The notes: generated by a model not told the origin, from the letters alone. Positions 55,176 to 63,820 are shown, counted from the first letter of the stretch. The stretch: DNA of 64,000 bases from Marinobacterium iners (GCF_017310015.1 NZ_CP022297.1:1302001-1366000), one strand, 5' to 3'. A program made the numbers and translations.

Positions 55176-55499
55176 ATCGTGTCTCGCTGATCAGGTCAAA
55201 AATCGGCGCTATTGTACCAATAAAGGCAGGCTTTCGCTCAGTGCAGCAGACGACCTAAAGCGGTCACCCAGCCTTTACTCCGATGGAGTCTGCCGGCGAT
55301 TTATGATGTATTTGTCAGGCATATTATTCAAACTGAAATACCAACGGTAAAACAAAAGAGACGACTAGCTGTAGAGCTTTCATCCGGAATCGCTGGTCTT
55401 CCGTCATCATAGTGATCAGTTCATCTGCAAGATTCTGATTCATGGGCTCCTTCCCCGTGAACGAGGCGAACGATTTTGAGCGCCTGATTATGCTTTTAC
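55176..55499. other. Intergenic region between ppiC and the sortase operon
   Basis: This 324-base region carries the ppiC promoter (not resolved) and, on the minus strand, one short reading frame (55324-55443) listed separately. The remaining sequence shows no clear hairpin terminator or repeat. Confidence 0.4.
55324..55443 (-). CDS. Short unknown reading frame (39 residues), possibly a gene remnant
   Basis: The frame encodes MNQNLADELITMMTEDQR followed by 21 more residues, ending in a hydrophobic stretch (VVSFVLPLVFQFE). A good AAGGAG lies just ahead of the ATG. The first 20 residues look like the start of a soluble protein rich in acidic residues and DQR, while the tail looks different, so it may be the 5' remnant of a longer gene. 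It follows the sortase gene by 56 bases in the same direction. No function is claimed. Confidence 0.35.
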   Translation of the reverse strand: MNQNLADELITMMTEDQRFRMKALQLVVSFVLPLVFQFE

Positions 55500-56087
55500 T
55501 CAGTATGCAGGGGGCTTCTCAGGCTCAACAGCAGAGGCCATCACAACCAGCCGCTGAGTTCCCCCTGCGGTGAGCGCATCAAAAGGATAACAGGTCACCA
55601 GTATCAGTCCATCTGGAAAGGCAGTGGGCGTCAGCCGGGTAACGGCCGAATCCACCACCTGAATCTGATCAACCTGGTATGTCACATTTCCGTTATGGTC
55701 ACTGAGCATCAGCGTCTGGCCTGGTTGTATATTCCTCAAGAAGCTGAAGTGAGTATCTCTGTGTCCGCTGATAATCCGTGCAGCATGGGTCATCGCATGT
55801 GCCTGCATATTTTCACCGGGGCCAAAAGCCAGCGAGCTGCCACTGTCTCCGGCCAGTACAATCTGATCAATGTCCATATCAGGCACGCTCAGACGCGCAA
55901 CCGGCCAGTGGTCGGCCCAGGGCCAGGGTTTTACTGCTGTACCGCTGTCCAGACTTTCGGCCCAGGCATCGGCCAGCAGCCATTGCGCCAGCCGGGCTTT
56001 TACAGGAATCCACAGGGCTGTTGAGGTGAGGATCAGACCAGCAGCCACAAGGGCTGCCAGTATGAGGTTACGGATGCTGAAGATCAT
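55500..56087 (-). CDS. Class GN sortase
   Basis: The 195-residue protein has an N-terminal membrane anchor (about 8-28) and a sortase domain with catalytic His109 (ISGHRDTHF), Cys166 (LVTCYPFDA) and Arg179 (GTQRLVV). It matches the class GN sortases of marine proteobacteria, which serve a single neighbouring target. The ATG overlaps the stop of the VIT/VWA gene (ATGA), so enzyme and substrate are made together. It should act in the periplasm. Confidence 0.92.
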   Translation of the reverse strand: MIFSIRNLILAALVAAGLILTSTALWIPVKARLAQWLLADAWAESLDSGTAVKPWPWADHWPVARLSVPDMDIDQIVLAGDSGSSLAFGPGENMQAHAMTHAARIISGHRDTHFSFLRNIQPGQTLMLSDHNGNVTYQVDQIQVVDSAVTRLTPTAFPDGLILVTCYPFDALTAGGTQRLVVMASAVEPEKPPAY

Positions 56088-58138
56088 ACACACCACCTTG
56101 AACCGGACTTTCTGCGCCGCTCCACAATCATGACGGAAAGTGCTGCCAGCAGGGCGGCAAGACCTCCGACGAGGGGCAGCTGATACCCGGTAGCGCCCTG
56201 GGCCATACCCAAATCAAGGCCGTGGGGTTTGGCTGCAGGCACCACCAGAGTTTCGCTCTCTTCCTGTTCAGGACGGACAGGTGTTTTATCAACGGCAACC
56301 AGGCTGGTGTATGGCGTAACCAGGTGATATTCAAGACCCAGCGCAATGATTTCAGAACGGATCTGTTCTTCGCTGACACCTCTGAGATAGCCACGGCGCC
56401 AGTCCTGCACCGCACGCTGAGCCCAGTCTGTCATGATACCCCGGGTATTATCTGCCGGTGCCAGTGTCAGTGTTTCCTGCCAGGCGGCATCACCGGTACG
56501 GCCACTGATACGGACTTCGCCTGTGCCGTTTGCCAGTTTCATCGACACAGCCAGCGGCTCACCGGAGTAAAGGTCAGGAATTACCGATGGCATCAGGTCT
56601 TTAATCCCATCGCCTTCGATCCTGATATCGGTCATGGCCGGTTTTTCCAGCTTGCTGAAGAGCGTTTGCATGCTGCTTTCAGATTCAGACGAAGACGCAA
56701 TATACGTAAAGGTACCTCGCCCGGCTACTGCAGCCTCTTCCATAAAGTAACTGTTGGGTGCGCTGCCGATACCCACGGTGAACAGGCGGGTGTTATCGAG
56801 ACGGCTGCGGATCAGATCAAACAGATGCTGTTCGTTGGACACACTGCCATCGGTGATAAACACGATCTGGCGCAATCTGGGGGTGTCATCGTTGCTGCGT
56901 ACGCCTGTCAGTGCAGCAGTCAGTGCAGGTGCCATTTCGGTACCACCGCCTGCCTGTAGTGAGTTGATATAGCTGGCGGCCTGCTGACGGCGCCGGATAT
57001 CGGCTATAACCGGCTGGTTAAAGAGCGTATCGGTTGAAGAGTTAAACTGAATCACGTTAAACGTGTCATCAGATGCCAGCCCGTCTATACCGGCCTGCAG
57101 CGCTCTGCGCGCGGCTTCAATTGAGGTACCGGCCATGGAGCCTGACGTATCAATCACAAAGACCACTTCCCGGCTGTAGCGTGCTGTGTGCAGATCCTGA
57201 GGCGGCATAAGCATCAGCAGACCATAGTGTTCATCCCCATGCTGCTCTGAGAAAAACGCCGCCGAAGGTTCGGCGCTTTCCACCGGTGTCCAGTTCAAAA
57301 CAAAATCACGGTAGTCATCCGGCTCGTCCGCCAGCAGGCTGATGATGTAGCGGCCATCTTCTGTCTGTTGCTGACTGATCTGATGTGAAGGGCTGTCCAG
57401 AGAGCTGAGTCTGAATCCAGGTTGCAGATTAAGGCTGATCTCAACCGGTCCCGGAGTAGGGCTGACGGCGTTGTCGTCATCGCCGCTTGTGGCCATCACG
57501 GTTTTACGTTCACCCGGCAGTATCTGCCAGCCGCTGCTCAGGGTTGCCTGTCCCTCAACCACGCGGCGCACTTCTGCGGGCTGTACCGGGTTATAACGTG
57601 GGGTGATTGCCAGCGGGAAACTGGCCCTGAACCGGCCATCTTTCCAGACCAGTGTCTGCTGGTACTCAATACTGATGGTAACCTCGCCACCCGGCGGAAT
57701 ATTGGCGACGGATGTGTGAAACAGGTTAGGGCGGTCCTGCTCGGTGAGCGCGGCGTTCTGTCCCTGAGATTTTGCCTGCTCGTAGGTTGCCCGGGCCTGC
57801 TCTTTTTCCTGAATATCACCCTCGATAATGCGGTCTCCTATCTGCATTTTCAGGTGATCAACGGCTGCCTCACCGGGCAGGGGGAACAGATACAGTGCCT
57901 CTGCCCAGTTGTCTGTGGGGTTATGGAATACCTGGGTCACCTGAGCGCGCAGCACAGAACCTGTAATCTCCATGGCCACACGGGTGCTGACCAGCGGCAT
58001 ATCCTGTTTTTGCCCCTGCTCATCACGGGATACCAAGGTACCGTGGGTAACCGCATCAGCTACCGCATTCTGTGCACACCCCATCATCAGACAGGCCAGA
58101 ATCAGTGGGCGAATGCCCTTGTTTGAAAATGTATGCAT
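56084..58138 (-). CDS. VIT and VWA domain sortase target protein
   Basis: The 684-residue protein has a signal peptide (LILACLMMGCAQNAVADA), a VIT domain (residues about 35-170), a VWA domain with the MIDAS motif VIDTSGSMAGTS and a C-terminal membrane helix with a basic tail (ERRRKSGSR). It matches the marine proteobacterial sortase target family. The region in front of the helix reads AQGATGYQLPLVGG, so no standard LPxTG-type signal is seen, which is odd for a sortase substrate. ATG 58138 is preceded by GAGGAG. It is divergent from creB. Confidence 0.9.
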   Translation of the reverse strand: MHTFSNKGIRPLILACLMMGCAQNAVADAVTHGTLVSRDEQGQKQDMPLVSTRVAMEITGSVLRAQVTQVFHNPTDNWAEALYLFPLPGEAAVDHLKMQIGDRIIEGDIQEKEQARATYEQAKSQGQNAALTEQDRPNLFHTSVANIPPGGEVTISIEYQQTLVWKDGRFRASFPLAITPRYNPVQPAEVRRVVEGQATLSSGWQILPGERKTVMATSGDDDNAVSPTPGPVEISLNLQPGFRLSSLDSPSHQISQQQTEDGRYIISLLADEPDDYRDFVLNWTPVESAEPSAAFFSEQHGDEHYGLLMLMPPQDLHTARYSREVVFVIDTSGSMAGTSIEAARRALQAGIDGLASDDTFNVIQFNSSTDTLFNQPVIADIRRRQQAASYINSLQAGGGTEMAPALTAALTGVRSNDDTPRLRQIVFITDGSVSNEQHLFDLIRSRLDNTRLFTVGIGSAPNSYFMEEAAVAGRGTFTYIASSSESESSMQTLFSKLEKPAMTDIRIEGDGIKDLMPSVIPDLYSGEPLAVSMKLANGTGEVRISGRTGDAAWQETLTLAPADNTRGIMTDWAQRAVQDWRRGYLRGVSEEQIRSEIIALGLEYHLVTPYTSLVAVDKTPVRPEQEESETLVVPAAKPHGLDLGMAQGATGYQLPLVGGLAALLAALSVMIVERRRKSGSRWCV

Positions 58139-58192
58139 TGCTCTTCTCCTCATTAATATGAGGCGAGTATCTGCTTTCTGTTTGAGGAAAAT

Positions 58193-58208
58193 GTGAAGTG
58201 AGTGTGGA
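58193..58208 (-). promoter_or_regulatory. Cre-tag-like direct repeat in front of the sortase operon
   Basis: On the minus strand the sequence is TCCAC-N6-TTCAC, nine of ten bases of the CreB recognition sequence TTCAC-N6-TTCAC. It ends 21 bases ahead of a -10-like GATACT (58171-58166) and lies 55 bases upstream of the target-protein ATG. With creBC directly divergent, CreB control is plausible. Confidence 0.55.
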
Positions 58209-58268
58209 GTCCTGTTTTTCTGTGAAATAAGAACGCCAGGTTACATTCAGGCACAGGTGGCACACACC

Positions 58269-58317
58269 CTAGTGGTAATGTAAGCGGCTTTACACTAGCT
58301 GATCTGCCAAAGATAAT
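58269..58317 (+). promoter_or_regulatory. creB promoter overlapped by an inverted repeat
   Basis: TTTACA (58289-58294, five of six) and GATAAT (58312-58317, five of six) are exactly 17 bases apart and lie 50 bases ahead of creB. An inverted repeat with outer arms CTAGTG (58269-58274) and CACTAG (58293-58298) covers the -35 box and could be an operator. Confidence 0.6.
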
Positions 58318-58366
58318 GTGAGCCTCTGCACTACTTATGGACCGGCGTTTTAACAGAGGGAACACC

Positions 58367-59035
58367 ATGGCGGTACTGATTGTTGAGGATGAACCCTCTA
58401 TTGCTGACACCATACGCTATGCTCTGGAAACCGAACGGATGGTTAATATCTGGGTCACCACCGGGCAGCAGGCTCTGGATGCACTCAGCGAGGGTAATAT
58501 AGAGCTGGTTCTGCTGGATATTGGTCTTCCCGATATGAGCGGATTTGATGTCTGCCGGGTCATCAGGCAGGCATCCTCTGTGCCGGTGGTGTTTCTGACC
58601 TCCCGCCATGAAGAGATCGACCAGGTGTTGGGCCTTGAGCTGGGCGCTGATGATTACATCACCAAACCCTTCAGCCCCCGGGTACTCACGGCCCGTATCC
58701 GTGCTCGCCTGCGTCAGCCTCAGGAAGCTGCGAATATCAGCTCTGCCGGCTTCAGTCACGATGCAGATGGCGCCAGAATCACGCTGAATGGTATCTTGCT
58801 GGATCTGAGCCGCTATGAATACCGCCTGCTACTGTTACTGATGAGCAATCCCGGAAGAATCTATTCCCGTGAACAGTTGATGCAACAGGAGTGGGAAGAG
58901 CCTGAACGCAGCTTCGACCGCACTGTCGATACACACATCAAAACCCTCAGGCGCAAAATCCGCGACATCAGCGCAAACTGCGACCCGCTCAAAACCCGCC
59001 GTGGCCTTGGCTACAGCTTTGAGGAGGATGCATGA
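58367..59035 (+). CDS. creB: Two-component response regulator CreB
   Basis: The 222-residue OmpR-type regulator has a receiver with Asp51 (VLLDIGLPDMSGF) and a C-terminal winged helix (LDLSRYEYRLLLLLM, DRTVDTHIKTLRRKIR). Its sequence follows E. coli CreB closely (EDEPSIADT, LGLELGADDYITKPFSPR). CreB acts with CreC in carbon-source control and, in several species, in beta-lactam response. GAGGG precedes ATG 58367. It overlaps creC by four bases. Dedicated regulators of proteobacterial sortase systems are an alternative name for this position. Confidence 0.88.
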   Translation: MAVLIVEDEPSIADTIRYALETERMVNIWVTTGQQALDALSEGNIELVLLDIGLPDMSGFDVCRVIRQASSVPVVFLTSRHEEIDQVLGLELGADDYITKPFSPRVLTARIRARLRQPQEAANISSAGFSHDADGARITLNGILLDLSRYEYRLLLLLMSNPGRIYSREQLMQQEWEEPERSFDRTVDTHIKTLRRKIRDISANCDPLKTRRGLGYSFEEDA

Positions 59036-60498
59036 GCCTGAGATCACGCCTGATTCTGGTGTTTCTGTTTTCAGTGCTGACAGGTCTTGGCAGTGTGGTT
59101 TACTGGGTACTCGATGAGCTGGAGCCCCGTTATAAAGAAGCTCAGGAAGAGATTCTGGTTGATATATCAGAAATGATGGCTACTTTGATCGCGAATGAAG
59201 GCGTCAGCTTCAGCGAAAGCGGTGGCACCGTGATCGACACACATCTGGCTGAACGGCTCTTTGCCGGGCTGGCCGGCAGGCCGCTAAACGCACAGATTTA
59301 TGACCTGCTTAAAACCGAAGTTGATCTGAGAATGTATATCACTGATGCCAAAGGCACCGTGATTTTTGATTCCCATTACACCGATACCGGCCGCGATTAT
59401 TCCCAGTGGCGCGATGTCTATCTGACTCTGCGCGGTCATTATGGTGCCCGCAGCAGCGACGATGTAACCGGCCGTAGTGATACCGAACGGCTCTATGCCG
59501 CAAGCCCGGTGCTGTATCGCGGTGATATTATCGGTGTGGTGTCCACCGGAAAACCCACCCGCAACATTAACCGCTTTATCAGCCACCTGAGCACCAACCT
59601 GCTTTGGATTTCACTGGTCGCTGCACTGGCAACGCTGTTGACCGGTCTTGTGATCACCCTCTGGATTACACGGCCTTTGCACCGCCTTGAACAGTATGCC
59701 AGAGGGGTTTCCAGAGGCGAACGCCCCGTGCTGCCTGTGCTTGGTCATAATGAAGTTGGGCGTGTGGGTAAAGCGCTTGAAAGCATGAAAGCCGCACTGG
59801 ATGGCAAATCCTATGTGGCAGATTATGTGCAGAGCCTGACGCACGAACTGAAAGCCCCGATCGCCGGTATCCGTGGTGCCGCAGAGCTGTTACAGGAACC
59901 GATGTCTGATGCACGGCGCAATCAGTTTCTCAATAATATTATTGAGCAGGGTTCAAGGATGCAGGAGCTGATCGAGCGCTTGCTGAAACTGGCCGCCATT
60001 GAATATCAGAGCAGCCTGGAACGACACGACAAAGTCGTACTGAAAGAGCTGATCACAGCAGTCTGCCGGAGCCTTGAAGACTATGCCAGCCAGCACAGAG
60101 TGAGCCTTGAATACAGCTGTGACCCTTCGCTGTCCATCACCGGCGACAGTACCCTGTTGCAGGATGCACTGAGCAATCTGATCCGGAACGCCATAGAGTT
60201 CTCACCGCCGGAGTCAGCTGTAGTGATCGGTGCCATACAAAACGATGCTTCTGTTTACATCAGCGTAAAAGATTCCGGGCCCGGGGTGCCGCCTTTTGCC
60301 GAAGAAAAACTGACCCAGCGCTTTTTCTGTCTGCCCCGGACAGATGGCAGCAAAGGCAGTGGGCTGGGGCTGAGTTTTGTTCATGAAATCATGCAACTGC
60401 ATAACGGAAAGCTGAATTACCACCGCGAAACCGAACCACCAGCCACTGTGTTCTCACTGACACTGCCAGCTGAGTGTAGCCTGCCGAACGGAGTTTGA
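59032..60498 (+). CDS. creC: Sensor histidine kinase CreC
   Basis: The 488-residue kinase has two membrane helices (about 7-27 and 190-212), a periplasmic sensor with YITDAKGTVIFDS and YSQWRDVYLTLRGHYGARS (very close to CreC), a HAMP-like segment, HisKA with His271 (LTHELKAPIAGIRGAAE) and a HATPase domain (NLIRNAIEFS, GSGLGLSFV). Length agrees with E. coli CreC (474). No creA or creD is adjacent. It is followed by integron-cassette-like DNA on the other strand. Confidence 0.9.
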   Translation: MSLRSRLILVFLFSVLTGLGSVVYWVLDELEPRYKEAQEEILVDISEMMATLIANEGVSFSESGGTVIDTHLAERLFAGLAGRPLNAQIYDLLKTEVDLRMYITDAKGTVIFDSHYTDTGRDYSQWRDVYLTLRGHYGARSSDDVTGRSDTERLYAASPVLYRGDIIGVVSTGKPTRNINRFISHLSTNLLWISLVAALATLLTGLVITLWITRPLHRLEQYARGVSRGERPVLPVLGHNEVGRVGKALESMKAALDGKSYVADYVQSLTHELKAPIAGIRGAAELLQEPMSDARRNQFLNNIIEQGSRMQELIERLLKLAAIEYQSSLERHDKVVLKELITAVCRSLEDYASQHRVSLEYSCDPSLSITGDSTLLQDALSNLIRNAIEFSPPESAVVIGAIQNDASVYISVKDSGPGVPPFAEEKLTQRFFCLPRTDGSKGSGLGLSFVHEIMQLHNGKLNYHRETEPPATVFSLTLPAECSLPNGV

Positions 60499-60597
60499 TT
60501 TTATAGACTGGGTTATAATGATATTCCTTCCATGGCATTTTCTCTCATTCAGAGTCACCATCGCATATCAGACAACTTTCAGCCTTCACGTCTAGCT

Positions 60598-60623
60598 AGG
60601 CGTCACCTGAACCATTGTTATGT
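60598..60623 (-). repeat. Half attC-like site after the first cassette gene
   Basis: Read on the minus strand it begins ACATAAC (60623-60617), then a short spacer, TTCAGGTGACGCC and TAG. It matches the start of the complete site at 61139-61085 (ACATAAC, CAGGTGACGCCTA). The matching second arm was not found in the 100 bases towards creC, so the site looks truncated. The stop codon of the 145-residue gene lies inside it. Confidence 0.6.
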
Positions 60624-61055
60624 ACTCTCAAACTTGGGACTCCGTTTTTGATATACTTTCAGTCCGATTAACACACTGGGCACAAAGGATAGTACTGCAA
60701 AGATGAGGACCCAGCCCGGAAGACCCGACAAGAAAAGCATGCAAATGATGACGTAGGGAATGAATCCGACACCTGCGACGATTTTAGCGTTCATTGACGA
60801 AGTATCTTCTGTAGTTTTCGCCGCAGTGTATCCAGCAATAAGCGCCAGAAGGGGCAACGCGAATACACTTGCGAATTGATAAACCAAGGATGATGGAATG
60901 AGGGACAGCAAATAAAGCACGGAGGCAACCCCCGCCGTTGAAACGAAAAAGCCAGCTCCGCAAGCAGCGGGACTTTGGGGCGGATTGGGCTTCATCACTG
61001 CTTTATACAAGCCCACCAAAACTGCGCCAGACGCGGCAACGATAATCACGTTCAT
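60618..61055 (-). CDS. Unknown small membrane protein of an integron-like cassette
   Basis: The 145-residue protein is hydrophobic with about five membrane helices and no motif that I recognise. The ATG at 61055 has GGGAG about 11 bases upstream. Its TAA stop lies inside the ACATAAC of the half attC site, and the attC-like site at 61085-61139 is 30 bases ahead of the start, an arrangement typical of integron gene cassettes. Confidence 0.65.
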   Translation of the reverse strand: MNVIIVAASGAVLVGLYKAVMKPNPPQSPAACGAGFFVSTAGVASVLYLLSLIPSSLVYQFASVFALPLLALIAGYTAAKTTEDTSSMNAKIVAGVGFIPYVIICMLFLSGLPGWVLIFAVLSFVPSVLIGLKVYQKRSPKFEST

Positions 61056-61084
61056 TCGATTAGTTACTCCCTTAACTTAAAGAT

Positions 61085-61139
61085 GCATAACGCCTAAATC
61101 AGGTGTGCCGTAGGCGTCACCTGGATTTACTTGTTATGT
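61085..61139 (-). repeat. Complete attC-like integron recombination site
   Basis: On the minus strand this 55-base element runs from ACATAAC to GTTATGC. The inner arms AATCCAGGTG and CACCTGATT pair apart from one extra base, the extrahelical-base pattern of attC sites. The terminal seven-base boxes are complementary in six positions. It separates the two cassette genes, and the stop codon of the 263-residue gene lies within its first arm. Confidence 0.75.
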
Positions 61140-61918
61140 TCATTTTCCTCGGTTTTTTCCGTGAAGTAGTCGTCCCACCATTCTAATGGTAACTTGGATT
61201 TAAGATTGATATTGAACTTATTAATAAACAGTTCAAAAGCTCTATGAACGTACTTGCAAGACCTATATAGAAAATCTAAGTCAATTGGAGCTTCTCTTAG
61301 TTCAGGAATCAAATGATATCTATGAAGAGGGTTTTCGCATGTTTTGCAGTTATAAATTGATACATGCGGCCACATATTATGTGCTGCGTGACTGAAAGGC
61401 TTATACGCAAACTTATACAGACTTTCGCAGCCTGATTCTTGAGACATTCTTCTGTAATCAAGTTGAGCCCAGTTGCCTAGATTCACCTCGACGAAAAATT
61501 CTCGTTTCTGTGAATTAATCCACTCAGATTTTAAGTCTAAGATTTGACGTATTTGTTCATCTTCTTCATTCTCAAGCTCATTCTTATAATGTTCCATGAG
61601 AAGTTTTTCTTCTCCTAAACCATGCAATATGTACTTTTTAGAGCGTTCTACCAAGTCGAGCATAATCCAAGAAAGTGCAATATGTAGATCAGTCATTGCA
61701 CGTAAGAAAAGAGGTGCTGAGTGCCCATTTAATATATTTGGAGATCTAGCCATTTGAATTGATAAGGTTACTTGGCGTGAGAGTAGGCCACCAATCACGG
61801 AGTAAGCTTCAAGCTTGTCATATTCAATGCCTACTTTACTCCATAGCTCTTCAAATGACTCCTTTAAGAAACTCTCATATTCATTTATAAAATCTTCTAC
61901 AGGTTTTTTTTCGTCCAT
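61127..61918 (-). CDS. DUF5677-like protein of an integron-like cassette
   Basis: The 263-residue protein is soluble, helical and AT-rich in coding sequence compared with the core genes. The central part (FLRAMTDLHIALSWIMLDLVER) resembles the DUF5677 family, whose function is not established. The ATG at 61918 directly follows the TAA of the upstream gene, so both are probably translated from one message. The stop is inside the attC-like site. A CxxC pair (NCKTCENP) may bind metal. Confidence 0.65.
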   Translation of the reverse strand: MDEKKPVEDFINEYESFLKESFEELWSKVGIEYDKLEAYSVIGGLLSRQVTLSIQMARSPNILNGHSAPLFLRAMTDLHIALSWIMLDLVERSKKYILHGLGEEKLLMEHYKNELENEEDEQIRQILDLKSEWINSQKREFFVEVNLGNWAQLDYRRMSQESGCESLYKFAYKPFSHAAHNMWPHVSIYNCKTCENPLHRYHLIPELREAPIDLDFLYRSCKYVHRAFELFINKFNINLKSKLPLEWWDDYFTEKTEENEHNK

Positions 61919-62403
61919 TTATTCGCACTTCTCTAGCTCAAAAGATTGTTTCCAAAAACTTTTTGCCCACTCGTTTGTCACGCCTTCTTCACTTGAAAAT
62001 CCAAGTCCTGTATTGAGGCTTGCCCTTACAAAAGATGCGACTTTTTTACATTCATCTGATTCAGGATCTGTAAAAATAGCGTTAAAGTCCGGCATATCGA
62101 TTTCAGAGCTAATCATCATTTTTCCTGTTGCGGCCATAGATACAAAGGCAGTGGTCTGAACCTTAGTAGCATGATGACAGTACCTATCCAAAAGGCAGAA
62201 AACATCTTCTTTTAGATCTTCGATTGCTTCTAGTTTATCTACACCATATAGATAGTCTTCAAAGATAAAATTCAAAGGAAATTCAGGAAAAAGGTGGTAG
62301 ATATGCGCTGTATTTTCTCTGATGAAATTTAGATTTTCTTTGTTCTTGAAATTATTTAGTATGTTGAGCTTTTGTTCACTTGAAAGTTTGTTGAAGCTAT
62401 TTA
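61919..62403 (-). pseudogene. Cassette gene truncated at its 5' end by the IS element
   Basis: The frame ends at 61919 (FWKQSFELEKCE) and remains open upstream past the TTG at 62275 to the IS boundary near 62403, reading VNSFNKLSSEQKLNIL and HLFPEFPLNFIFEDYLYG. The true start is therefore lost on the other side of the IS element. About 160 residues remain. The sequence is AT-rich and unlike the core genes. I do not recognise the family. It directly precedes the DUF5677-like gene. Confidence 0.7.
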
Positions 62404-62515
62404 CCTGATTCCGTGACTTACAACCCCACTCACACCTCTACAACACTGTAACCACGCGGCCTGCGGCGGTAATATGGACGCCATTCTCGATTCACCCAGG
62501 CAGTGATATCTGACT

Positions 62516-63820
62516 ATGCGTACCTTCAAGCTTGAACAGTCAAAAACCGAGATTATCACACCCCACGGTGGTCTGGCGCTGGTTGGGCACAGCGTGAACA
62601 GGATGACCTCTCTGGCTAAGACCTCGCGCTCCATCGTCAAGCGCCATGGCATCGCCAACATCGACCTCATCCGTACCTACCTGGGGTTGATTTGCCTTGG
62701 CAAGAGCGACTTCGAAGCGGTCGAGCACGCACGCCATGATCCCTTCTTCAAAGCGGCCATGGGCATCAAGCAATCACCTTCATCGGCCCGGCTGCGTCAG
62801 CGCTTTGATGAAGATGCCCGCGCACTGATCCCGTTATTGGATGAGGCCAGCGTCGAGTTTCTGTGTAACGCTTCGGTGCCTATCGGCACACTCACCACCG
62901 GGCACGTGCCACTGGATATGGACGTGTTTCCCATGGACAACAGCAACAGTAAAAAAGAGGGCGTGGCCTATACCTACAAGGGGCATGACGGTTATGCCCC
63001 CATCGCGGCCTACCTGGGCACGGAGGGCTGGTGTCTGGGCTGTGAGCTGCGACCGGGTAACCAACATGCCAATAAAGAGTTTATTCACACCCTCGACCGG
63101 GTGCTGCCTCGAGTCCGAGAGCTGACCGATGCACCGCTACTGGTACGTCTTGACAGCGCCCATGATGCCGCCGAGAACCGGGGGTACTTCCGTGCGCACG
63201 GGGCAGACTACCTGATTAAGTGGAACCCCCGCTCACAAGATGGACTGGCCTGGGTCGACAAGGCTCATGCGGCCGGCGCACTTTGGTGCCATACCCGACC
63301 GGGCAAAATGGAAACGCTGGTAAGCGAACCGCTGGATGGCACGGACGACCGCCTGATCGTCAAGGTGACGGTGCGCCAGAGTGACAGTTCAGGACAGCTG
63401 TTTTTGGAGCCGGAGGTCAGCCTGGAGGGCTGGACGACTTCACTCACATCGGACGCAGCAGATAACGCCAAGGTCATTGCGCTCTACCAGGATCACGCCA
63501 CCAGCGAACAGTTCCACAGTGAGTTCAAGACTGATCTGGATCTCGAACGTTTGCCGTCAGGGAAGTTCGATACCAACGACCTGGTCATAGCCTTTGCCGT
63601 ACTGGGCTACAACATACTGCGTTGGATGGGACAGAACGCGCTATTGGGGCCGGATGCACCGGTGCGTCATCCGGCCAAGCGTCGGCGGCTGAAAACCGTG
63701 ATTCAGGAACTGATGTATATGGCCTGTCGCTTAGTCAGCAGCGGTCGTCGTCTCCACCTGCGCTTCGGACGACATTGTCCCGGTTTCGGGGCATTCAGTC
63801 GCGTCTACGGGCTGGCCTGA
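62516..63820 (+). CDS. IS1380-family transposase
   Basis: The 434-residue protein is a complete DDE transposase of the IS1380 family. Typical segments are DMDVFPMDNSNSKKEGV (first catalytic Asp region), LLVRLDSAHDAAENRGYF (second Asp) and ATSEQFHSEFKTDLDLERLP (Glu region). No frameshift is visible, so it may be active. The GC content is close to that of the core genes and much higher than that of the cassettes it interrupts. Confidence 0.92.
   Translation: MRTFKLEQSKTEIITPHGGLALVGHSVNRMTSLAKTSRSIVKRHGIANIDLIRTYLGLICLGKSDFEAVEHARHDPFFKAAMGIKQSPSSARLRQRFDEDARALIPLLDEASVEFLCNASVPIGTLTTGHVPLDMDVFPMDNSNSKKEGVAYTYKGHDGYAPIAAYLGTEGWCLGCELRPGNQHANKEFIHTLDRVLPRVRELTDAPLLVRLDSAHDAAENRGYFRAHGADYLIKWNPRSQDGLAWVDKAHAAGALWCHTRPGKMETLVSEPLDGTDDRLIVKVTVRQSDSSGQLFLEPEVSLEGWTTSLTSDAADNAKVIALYQDHATSEQFHSEFKTDLDLERLPSGKFDTNDLVIAFAVLGYNILRWMGQNALLGPDAPVRHPAKRRRLKTVIQELMYMACRLVSSGRRLHLRFGRHCPGFGAFSRVYGLA

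Noticed and set aside
60499..60597. Second arm of the truncated attC site
   Set aside because: No sequence complementary to the TTCAGGTG arm with a closing GTTATG-type box was found there.
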